In this document: in pieces, positions 6,566 through 12,180 of the stretch | How positions within the stretch are numbered: position 1 is the first letter of the stretch | Layout: every line of letters begins with the position of its first letter | NCBI GenBank assembly: GCA_945875225.1 | Contig: CAMCJY010000007.1 | Location: 1-17,454, forward strand | DNA: 17,454 nucleotides | DNA from: Comamonas sp. lk | GTDB taxonomy: Bacteria; Pseudomonadota; Gammaproteobacteria; Burkholderiales; Burkholderiaceae_C | Direction of reading: 5' to 3' | The notes under the pieces: model-generated | Seen by the model: the letters and a program-made list of their open reading frames with translations, nothing else | Told to the model about the DNA's origin: nothing | The model's database searches: none | Program-made: the position numbers and the translations under genes

Positions 6566-7333
6566 TTACTGCTTTGCGCTGCAGACCGCGCAAGCCGGAT
6601 TTTTTTGCACGCGTAGCCGCGTCCATTCCATGCTGCGCGCATCCAGCATCAGCAAATAGCCGCTCAAGGAGGTGCCGGTCTGCGCCAGTAATTTGAGCGC
6701 CTCCAGCGCTTGCATCGCGCCTATCACACCGACCAGGGGTGCCAACACGCCCATGGTGGCGCAGCGCGCTTCTTCGGGTGGCACATCGGGTGCAAACACG
6801 CAGGCGTAGCAGGGCGCATGTACATCGCGCGGGTCATACACCGCAATTTGACCGTCCATGCCGATGGCTGCGCCACTGACCAGCGGTACACGCTGCTGCA
6901 CACAAGCGGCGTTGATGGCTTGGCGGGTCTGGAAGTTATCGCAGCAATCGAGCACCACATCCGCCTGCGCCACCAGGCTCTGTAGCAGCCTTGCATCGGC
7001 GTGCGCTTGCAGCGCTTGCACCTGTACCGCCGGGTTCAGTTGGGCCAACGTGCTTTGGGCCGACAGCACTTTGGCTTGCCCAATGCGGTCCGTGCGGTGC
7101 ATGATTTGGCGTTGCAAATTTGTCAAGTCCACCGTGTCGTTATCAACGATGGTGATGCTGCCCACACCTGAGCAGGCCAGGTACATGGCCGCCGGTGAGC
7201 CCAGACCACCCGCGCCAAGGATGAGCGCGCGCGATGCCAGGATGCGGCGCTGGCCCTCAATCCCGATGTCATCGAGCAGCAGGTGCCGCGAATAGCGCAG
7301 CAAATCTGCGTCGGACAGGCCCGGCTCAGACAC
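6566..7333 (-). CDS. moeB: HesA/MoeB/ThiF-type sulfur-carrier adenylyltransferase
   Basis: Enzymes of this E1-like family adenylate the C-terminal Gly-Gly of MoaD (molybdopterin) or ThiS (thiamine) carriers. The nucleotide loop is GAGGLG at residues 40-45, with the DNDTVDLTNLQRQ segment following and acidic residues in LDCCDNF (Asp129, Asp132). A structural zinc site is formed by CYAC (175-178) and CAVC (248-251). Cys191 in RCATMGVLAP sits in the mobile loop that can carry the acceptor cysteine. There is no C-terminal rhodanese domain; 255 aa is normal for MoeB. The start is GTG at 7333, supported by a GAGG lying within and just after the S41 protease stop. No MoaD- or ThiS-like gene is in the window, so MoeB versus ThiF cannot be decided from context. 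Confidence 0.9.
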   Translation of the reverse strand: MSEPGLSDADLLRYSRHLLLDDIGIEGQRRILASRALILGAGGLGSPAAMYLACSGVGSITIVDNDTVDLTNLQRQIMHRTDRIGQAKVLSAQSTLAQLNPAVQVQALQAHADARLLQSLVAQADVVLDCCDNFQTRQAINAACVQQRVPLVSGAAIGMDGQIAVYDPRDVHAPCYACVFAPDVPPEEARCATMGVLAPLVGVIGAMQALEALKLLAQTGTSLSGYLLMLDARSMEWTRLRVQKNPACAVCSAKQ

Positions 7334-7338
7334 CGGGA

Positions 7339-7345
7339 CGCCTCA
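7339..7345 (-). promoter_or_regulatory. Ribosome binding site deciding the GTG start of moeB
   Basis: Read on the minus strand, TGAGGCG contains the S41 protease stop (TGA) fused to a GAGG Shine-Dalgarno core. It lies about 7 nt before the GTG at 7333. This supports the non-ATG start and tight coupling of the two genes. Confidence 0.6.
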
Positions 7346-8779
7346 TTGCTCTTTTTTCTCGGCGCTGCGCTCAACTTGCGTTTTGCTTATCAGCACCGGC
7401 TGGCCTTTGAGTTTTTTGAGTGCCTGGCCGAGTTGGAAGTCTTTGTCCGAGCCAAATTCCGGGGCGCGGCGTTCGGCCACCGGTTTACGCGATTCTTCTT
7501 CCAGGCGTTTCATGGCCTCTTCGCGTGCTTTCTCGCGGGCCGGGTCTTTCACTTCTTCGCCTTGGCCGCTGCTTAAATGTTTTTCCAAGTCCGCCTCGCG
7601 CGTGCGCAGGACGGCAAAGGGGCTGCCTTCTTCGGTGTCATCGACCATCAAATCTGGCACGATGCCCTTGGCCTGGATCGAACGGCCGCTAGGCGTGTAG
7701 TAGCGCGAGGTGGTGAACTTCAGGCCGGTCTCACCGCTCAAAGGCCGGAATGTTTGCACCGAGCCTTTGCCAAAGGTTTGCCCGCCCATGATGGTGGCGC
7801 GCTTATGGTCTTGCAGTGCGCCGGCCACAATCTCACTGGCCGAGGCTGAGCCTTCGTTCACCAGCACGATAAGCGGAATATTTTTTAACTGCGCCGGTAG
7901 CTTTTTGATCGGGTCCGCGCCCATCCGACCCATGTAGTCGCGCGCGTTGGCGCGCAGTGTTTGCCGGCTTTCCTCGGTCTGCCCATTGGTACTGACCACC
8001 GTCACGTTCTCGGGCAGGAAAGCAGCGGAAATCGCCACGGCGGCGTTGAGCAGCCCGCCCGGGTCGTTACGTAAATCCAGCACCATGCCTTTCATCTTCG
8101 GGTCTTGCTCATACAGCTCGTTGACTTTTTTCACAAAATCATCGACGGTCCGTTCCTGGAACTGGCTCACGCGGATCCAGGCGTAGCCCGGCTCTACCAG
8201 TTTGCCGCGCACCGACTGTTGTTTGATTTCTTCGCGGACGATGGTCACCGAGAAGGTTTTGTTTTCGTCTTTACGGAACACGGTCAACATCACTTTGGTG
8301 GCTGGCTCGCCGCGCATGCGCTTGACTGCTTCATTCAGGCTCAGTCCCTTAACCGCCGTGTCATCGACTTTGATGATAAGGTCGTTGGGCTTGAGACCAG
8401 CGCGGTCGGCCGGTGAACCTTCAATCGGCGAGACCACTTTGACCACACCGTCTTCCTGGGTGATTTCGATGCCCACACCGACAAATTTGCCGCTGGTTCC
8501 TTCACGAAACTCTTTGAAGGATTTTTTGTCGAAATACGTGGAATGCGGGTCCAGGCTGGAGACCATGCCGGTAATCGCGTCGGTGATCAGCTTTTTTTCA
8601 TCCACGGGTTCCACGTAATCGCTTTTGATCAGGCCGAATACGGTGGAGAGCTGCTGCAACTCTTCCAAAGGCATGGGCGCCAGGGTACTGCGGGCCACGG
8701 TTTGTACCGAAACCGTCGTCAGCGAGCCGGCCAATGCGCCCAGCATCACCCAGCCTGCAATCTTTAATTTTTGACCCAT
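7343..8779 (-). CDS. S41 family C-terminal processing peptidase (CtpA/Prc-like)
   Basis: A periplasmic, membrane-tethered serine protease that trims or degrades proteins from their C-termini. Residues 7-27 form a hydrophobic signal anchor. A PDZ domain spans about 98-180 (GVGIEI, SPADRAGLKPND). The S41 catalytic domain follows, with the Ser-Lys dyad readable as Ser313 in EGSASASEI and Lys338 in GQTFGKGSVQT. The 25-residue spacing equals that of Ser452/Lys477 in E. coli Prc. After about residue 385 comes a charged, Glu/Lys/Arg-rich, probably helical tail, ending KKEQ. Length 478 is usual for betaproteobacterial CtpA. It lies downstream of gpmA with a 126-nt gap and upstream of moeB, which begins 9 nt after its stop. 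Substrates are unknown. Confidence 0.95.
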   Translation of the reverse strand: MGQKLKIAGWVMLGALAGSLTTVSVQTVARSTLAPMPLEELQQLSTVFGLIKSDYVEPVDEKKLITDAITGMVSSLDPHSTYFDKKSFKEFREGTSGKFVGVGIEITQEDGVVKVVSPIEGSPADRAGLKPNDLIIKVDDTAVKGLSLNEAVKRMRGEPATKVMLTVFRKDENKTFSVTIVREEIKQQSVRGKLVEPGYAWIRVSQFQERTVDDFVKKVNELYEQDPKMKGMVLDLRNDPGGLLNAAVAISAAFLPENVTVVSTNGQTEESRQTLRANARDYMGRMGADPIKKLPAQLKNIPLIVLVNEGSASASEIVAGALQDHKRATIMGGQTFGKGSVQTFRPLSGETGLKFTTSRYYTPSGRSIQAKGIVPDLMVDDTEEGSPFAVLRTREADLEKHLSSGQGEEVKDPAREKAREEAMKRLEEESRKPVAERRAPEFGSDKDFQLGQALKKLKGQPVLISKTQVERSAEKKEQ

Positions 8780-8905
8780 AGTCGTACCCGTTTCATTGAA
8801 TCCCTAAGTGCCTGGTGGCCAAAATGCCTAAGGCGAGCTCCTATTGTGCCTTTGAACGCGGCACATTGCGGGGGGCGGGGGTATACCCAGAACGCAACGA
8901 CGCCT
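8780..8905. other. Intergenic spacer between gpmA and the S41 protease gene
   Basis: This 126-nt spacer separates the end of gpmA from the start of the protease gene on the minus strand. It holds a 6-bp inverted repeat (TGTGCC/GGCACA, 8845-8865) with a 9-nt loop but no T-run, so it is not a convincing terminator. A perfect 10-bp palindrome GGGTATACCC lies at 8879-8888. Either could be an operator or chance. No coding sequence or confident promoter is seen. Confidence 0.35.
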
Positions 8906-9652
8906 TCAAACCGCTTTGCCTTGCGCTGCCACCGCCTGCGCCGCTTGGGCTATGGCCTGTGCATCGCCTAAATAGTAGTGCCGCATCGGTTTCAGATCTG
9001 CGTCCAGTTCGTAAACCAGCGGTATCCCATTAGGGATGTTGACGCCCACGATGTCCTTGTCCTCGATGTTGTCTAGGTACTTCACCAGCGCGCGTATGGA
9101 GTTACCGTGCGCCGCGATGACCGGGCGCTTGCGTGCGCGCAAAGCCGGCGCGATGGACTCCTGCCAAAAGGGCATGACGCGCGCCACCGTGTCTTTCAGG
9201 CACTCGGTCAGTGGCACCTGGCCCGGCGTCAGCTTGACGTAGCGCGGGTCGCTGCCCTCGCAGCGCGGATCGCCGGCCTCTAGTGCCGGAGGCGGCACGT
9301 CAAAGCTGCGGCGCCACAGCAGCACCTGTTGCTCGCCGTACTGGCGCGCCATATCGGCTTTGTTCAGTCCTTGCAAAGCGCCGTAATGGCGCTCGTTGAG
9401 CCGCCAGCTGTGCACCACCGGCAGCCAGGTGCAGTCCATCTGGTCCAGGCAGTGCCATAAGGTGCGCGTGGCGCGCTTGAGCATGCTGGTGTAGGCCAGG
9501 TCGAAAGCATAGCCTTGGGCTTTGAGCAAACGCCCAGCGTTTTGCGCCTGTTCGATGCCCGTGGGCGTCAGGTCCACATCGGTCCAGCCGGTGAAGCGGT
9601 TTTCAAGATTCCAGGTGGATTGGCCGTGGCGTATCAATACAAGTCGGTGCAT
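8906..9652 (-). CDS. gpmA: 2,3-bisphosphoglycerate-dependent phosphoglycerate mutase
   Basis: It interconverts 3- and 2-phosphoglycerate in glycolysis and gluconeogenesis. The phosphohistidine motif RHGQSTWN places the catalytic His at residue 9, with Glu87 in RLNERHYG and His182 in AAHGNSIRAL completing the active site. At 248 residues it matches the cofactor-dependent dPGM family rather than the larger manganese-dependent GpmI. The ATG at 9652 begins MHRLVLIRHG, as expected. The C-terminal 20 residues are Ala/Gln-rich and variable. It is the first gene of a minus-strand group followed by the S41 protease and moeB, and it diverges from the rhodanese gene across a 109-nt spacer. Confidence 0.97.
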   Translation of the reverse strand: MHRLVLIRHGQSTWNLENRFTGWTDVDLTPTGIEQAQNAGRLLKAQGYAFDLAYTSMLKRATRTLWHCLDQMDCTWLPVVHSWRLNERHYGALQGLNKADMARQYGEQQVLLWRRSFDVPPPALEAGDPRCEGSDPRYVKLTPGQVPLTECLKDTVARVMPFWQESIAPALRARKRPVIAAHGNSIRALVKYLDNIEDKDIVGVNIPNGIPLVYELDADLKPMRHYYLGDAQAIAQAAQAVAAQGKAV

Positions 9653-9697
9653 GGCAGGAAATAGAGGAGTGAGGGGGTTTGCAGCCGCGCGGACTGT

Positions 9698-9740
9698 GGG
9701 GGAACAGGGGGCATTCTAAAATGCCAGATTGTTCTCCCCC
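9698..9740. repeat. Imperfect nested inverted repeat in the gpmA/rhodanese divergent spacer
   Basis: An inner perfect stem GGCATT/AATGCC with loop CTAA (9710-9725) is nested inside an outer arm pair, GGGGGAACA at 9698-9706 and TGTTCTCCCCC at 9730-9740 (two unpaired bases in the second arm). The TAAAAT at 9717-9722 resembles a -10 element for the rhodanese operon, so the repeat would overlap the promoter. Operator, transcript leader hairpin and coincidence are all possible. Confidence 0.45.
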
Positions 9741-9750
9741 GAGTACCCTC

Positions 9751-9755
9751 AAGGA
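9751..9755 (+). promoter_or_regulatory. Shine-Dalgarno deciding the GTG start of the rhodanese gene
   Basis: AAGGA lies 6 nt before the GTG at 9762. It supports this start over an upstream in-frame alternative near 9729 that would add residues with no family resemblance and precede the hydrophobic anchor. Confidence 0.6.
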
Positions 9756-9761
9756 ACCCTA

Positions 9762-10169
9762 GTGAAATTTATTCTCGAAAACTGGATGTTGATTACCCTG
9801 GCCCTGATTTCCGGCGCCCTATTGCTGGCGCCGGTGATGCAAGGCGCAGCCAGCGGGGGCCTGAGCGCCAACGACGCGGTGCAATTGATTAACCGGGAAA
9901 AAGCCGTCGTAGTGGATGTGTGTGAACCTGCGGAGTTTGCCTCCGGACACATCGTAGGTTCCAAAAATATTCCTTTGGCCGACTTGCCTGCCAAGTTGGC
10001 GACGGCGGTCAAAAACAAAGGCTTGCCTTTGATTCTGGTTTGCCAGTCGGGCGCGCGCTCAGGCCGCGCGATGGCTGCGGCCAAAACGCTGGGCTATGCG
10101 CAAGTCCACTCGCTCGGTGGCGGTCTGGCGGCTTGGAAAAGCGCCGGGCTGCCGCTAGAAAAAGCCTGA
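9762..10169 (+). CDS. Membrane-anchored single-domain rhodanese
   Basis: Rhodanese domains carry a persulfide on an active-site cysteine and pass sulfur to acceptors. The GTG start at 9762 gives 135 aa. Residues 8-26 form one transmembrane anchor, followed by a complete rhodanese domain: Asp52 in VVDVCEPAEF, then the loop CQSGARSG with catalytic Cys94, then the terminal SLGGGLAAWKSAGLP. The domain would most simply face the periplasm, but topology is not proven. It is the first of four plus-strand genes (rhodanese, grxC, secB, gpsA), an order I know from other Burkholderiales. Co-localisation with glutaredoxin suggests thiol or sulfur chemistry, but the physiological acceptor is unknown. Confidence 0.92.
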   Translation: MKFILENWMLITLALISGALLLAPVMQGAASGGLSANDAVQLINREKAVVVDVCEPAEFASGHIVGSKNIPLADLPAKLATAVKNKGLPLILVCQSGARSGRAMAAAKTLGYAQVHSLGGGLAAWKSAGLPLEKA

Positions 10170-10205
10170 TTTGCCGCCCTAAACCAAAGCTTTCCCATTG
10201 AGTCG

Positions 10206-10469
10206 ATGATGCAAAACGTCAAGATGTACACCACCGCTGTTTGTCCTTATTGCGTGCAGGCCAAGCGTATTTTGAAGTCCAAAGGGGTGGAGTTGATCGA
10301 AGAGATCCGCATCGATACCAACCCGACTGAGCGCAGTGCCATGATGGAGCGCACCGGGCGGCGTACCGTGCCGCAAATCTTTATCGGCGATACCCATGTG
10401 GGCGGCTGCGATGACCTGATGGACTTAGACAGCCGCGGCGGCCTGATGCCCTTGTTGCTAGCGCCCTGA
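10206..10469 (+). CDS. grxC: Glutaredoxin 3-type glutaredoxin
   Basis: A small dithiol glutaredoxin that reduces disulfides and glutathione-mixed disulfides in the cytoplasm. The active site is CPYC (Cys13, Cys16), the cis-proline motif is TVPQIF, and the glutathione-binding GGCDDL segment follows. Length 87 is typical of GrxC. Two adjacent ATG codons (10206, 10209) could both serve as start. It lies 36 nt after the rhodanese gene and is separated from secB by a 129-nt spacer containing a promoter-like element and a hairpin, so secB/gpsA may also be expressed independently. Confidence 0.96.
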   Translation: MMQNVKMYTTAVCPYCVQAKRILKSKGVELIEEIRIDTNPTERSAMMERTGRRTVPQIFIGDTHVGGCDDLMDLDSRGGLMPLLLAP

Positions 10470-10496
10470 GCCAGCCTACAGCCCGCGCAGGCCTAC

Positions 10497-10505
10497 TGCG
10501 ATAAT
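10497..10505 (+). promoter_or_regulatory. Possible extended -10 promoter element upstream of secB
   Basis: TGCGATAAT (TG, one base, GATAAT) fits an extended -10 element about 94 nt before the secB ATG. No convincing -35 is present. If used, transcription would start near 10512 and the transcript would include the hairpin at 10549-10572. Confidence 0.35.
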
Positions 10506-10548
10506 TCGGGGCGCCAAAGCCTAGCAAGCCCCAGCGCACCATCCCACT

Positions 10549-10578
10549 AGCCCTGCTTTTTTATGCTGGGCTTTGTTT
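10549..10578 (+). terminator. Terminator-like hairpin in the secB leader
   Basis: AGCCCTGC and GCTGGGCT pair as a stem with one T-T mismatch around an 8-nt T-rich loop (10549-10572), followed by TTGTTTT. It could end transcripts from the rhodanese-grxC unit or act as an attenuator, since secB starts 26 nt beyond the stem. Confidence 0.5.
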
Positions 10579-10598
10579 TCAATTGAAAGATTCACGCC

Positions 10599-11057
10599 AT
10601 GTCAGAACAAGCCCCGGTTTTCCAAATCCAACGCGTTTACCTGAAAGAGGCGTCGATGGAGCAGCCCAATTCGCCGGCCATCCTGCTCGAGCAAGAGCAG
10701 CCTTCGGTGGATATTCAACTGGGCATTGAAGCCAATCCGGTGGCAGAAGGCGTGTTCGAAGTCAGTGTGACGGCCACGGTGCATACCAAAATCAAAGACA
10801 AAACCGTGTTTCTGGTGGAAGTCAAACAGGCCGGTATTTTTGAAGTGCGCAACCTTCCCGAAGAACAAATGGGCCCGATCATGGGTATTGCCTGCCCGCA
10901 AATCGTATACCCCTACTTGCGCGGTAATGTGGCCGACCTGATTCAGCGCAGCGGATTTCCGCCGGTGCATTTGTCGGAAATCAACTTCCAGGCCATGTAC
11001 GAGCAACAGCAAAGCCAGGCGGCGCAAAGCAGCGCAGCCGGTGCCTTGCCCCAATAA
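10599..11057 (+). CDS. secB: Protein-export chaperone SecB
   Basis: SecB is a homotetrameric cytosolic chaperone that keeps preproteins unfolded and hands them to SecA for Sec-dependent export. The protein shows the family pattern from the start: FQIQRVYLKEASMEQPNSP, the beta-sheet body (VFEVSVTATV, FLVEVKQAGIF), and the SecA/substrate region IACPQIVYPYLRGNVADL and FPPVHLSEINF. A Gln/Ala/Ser-rich tail follows. At 152 residues it is the usual proteobacterial length. The ATG at 10599 is preceded by a weak GAAAGA. gpsA begins 57 nt downstream on the same strand, as in many proteobacteria. Confidence 0.98.
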   Translation: MSEQAPVFQIQRVYLKEASMEQPNSPAILLEQEQPSVDIQLGIEANPVAEGVFEVSVTATVHTKIKDKTVFLVEVKQAGIFEVRNLPEEQMGPIMGIACPQIVYPYLRGNVADLIQRSGFPPVHLSEINFQAMYEQQQSQAAQSSAAGALPQ

Positions 11058-11114
11058 AGCAGCTGTTCGCTGGCTGGTGGATGCCAACAGCGATCAGCGC
11101 CTAAAGATGAGCGC

Positions 11115-12125
11115 ATGAAAATCAGCGTAGCGGGGGCCGGTGCCTGGGGCAGCGCCTTGGCCGTCGCTGCAGCGCGCATGCCGCAACACACCGTCACTTT
11201 GTGGGCGCGTGACGCGCGCCAGCAACGCGCCATGCAAGCTGAACGGCACAACCCGCGCTACTTGCCGGGCCTGGCTTTCCCCGAAGGCCTGCGCGTTAGC
11301 CAACTCCAAGGCAATTACCTGCGTGCCCACCTGGCGAGCCAGGACCTGGTGGTCATCGCTACGCCCATGGCGGGCTTACGGGATATGCTGGTCCTGCTTG
11401 CAGACTTAGCCGTGCCCGTGGCCTGGTTGTGCAAAGGCTTTGAAGCTATCAGTATTCAGGGCGGCCAAGGCTTGCTAGGCCATGAAATTCAGGCCCAATG
11501 CGCGCCTGGCGTTTTCGGCGGTGTGCTCAGCGGCCCCAGTTTTGCTATGGAAGTGGCGCTGGGCCAGCCCACCGCACTGGTGGCCGCTAGCGCGCATGCC
11601 GCGGTGCGCACCGCGCTGGTAGATGCCTTTCACAGCCCGCAGTTACGGGTCTATGCCAGTGAGGATGTGCTTGGTGTGGAGGTTGGCGGCGCGGTCAAAA
11701 ACGTCATGGCTATCGCTACTGGTTTGTGCGATGGCTTGCAACTGGGCCTGAACGCGCGCGCTGCCTTGATAACGCGCGGCCTGGCCGAAATCACCCGCCT
11801 GGGGCTGGCCCTGGGTGCCAAAGCAGAAACCTTTATGGGCCTGAGCGGTCTGGGCGACTTGGTCTTGACGGCTACCGGTGATTTGTCCCGCAACCGGCGC
11901 ATCGGCTTGGCCTTAGCGCAGGGCCAGTCGCTGGAGCAGGCGGTGCAGTCGCTGGGCCATGTGGCCGAAGGCGTTTACAGCGCCCGTACCGTCTTGCAAC
12001 GCGCAGACGCCTTAGGTGTTCAGATGCCGATCACACGTTGTGTGGTGGCGCTGCTAGAAGGCCAATTGCAAGCGAGCGAGGCGGTAGCGGCATTGATGGG
12101 CCGCGAACCCGCTGCCGAAACCTAA
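11115..12125 (+). CDS. gpsA: NAD(P)H-dependent glycerol-3-phosphate dehydrogenase
   Basis: GpsA reduces dihydroxyacetone phosphate to sn-glycerol 3-phosphate, the backbone for phospholipid synthesis. The dinucleotide loop is GAGAWG at residues 7-12. Lys107 in CKGFE and Lys195 in GAVKNVMAIATG are the conserved lysines, the latter catalytic. The substrate-site stretch GLSGLGDLVLT at 242-252 and NRR at 260-262 are intact. Length 336 is normal. The ATG at 11115 directly yields MKISVAGAGAWG. It follows secB by 57 nt and converges on cphA with 55 nt between stops. The small hairpin there (GCGGC/GCCGC, 12140-12153) lacks a T-run. Supplying glycerol 3-phosphate links it functionally to clsB in this window, though they are not in one operon. 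Confidence 0.97.
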   Translation: MKISVAGAGAWGSALAVAAARMPQHTVTLWARDARQQRAMQAERHNPRYLPGLAFPEGLRVSQLQGNYLRAHLASQDLVVIATPMAGLRDMLVLLADLAVPVAWLCKGFEAISIQGGQGLLGHEIQAQCAPGVFGGVLSGPSFAMEVALGQPTALVAASAHAAVRTALVDAFHSPQLRVYASEDVLGVEVGGAVKNVMAIATGLCDGLQLGLNARAALITRGLAEITRLGLALGAKAETFMGLSGLGDLVLTATGDLSRNRRIGLALAQGQSLEQAVQSLGHVAEGVYSARTVLQRADALGVQMPITRCVVALLEGQLQASEAVAALMGREPAAET

Positions 12126-12180
12126 GTTGCGCGCTTAGCGCGGCATGGGCCGCTTGCCCCCACATGCTGCAGCCCGGCGC

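Noticed and set aside
8879..8888. Perfect palindrome GGGTATACCC upstream of the S41 protease gene as an operator
   Set aside because: A single 10-bp palindrome in a GC-rich spacer is not enough evidence; kept only as a note in the spacer entry.
11107..11118. Three-codon mini-ORF (ATG AGC GCA TGA) overlapping the gpsA start
   Set aside because: Such short frames arise easily by chance, and nothing shows that it is translated.
12140..12153. Small hairpin between the convergent gpsA and cphA stops as a bidirectional terminator
   Set aside because: Only a 5-bp stem with no T-run on either strand; too weak to call.
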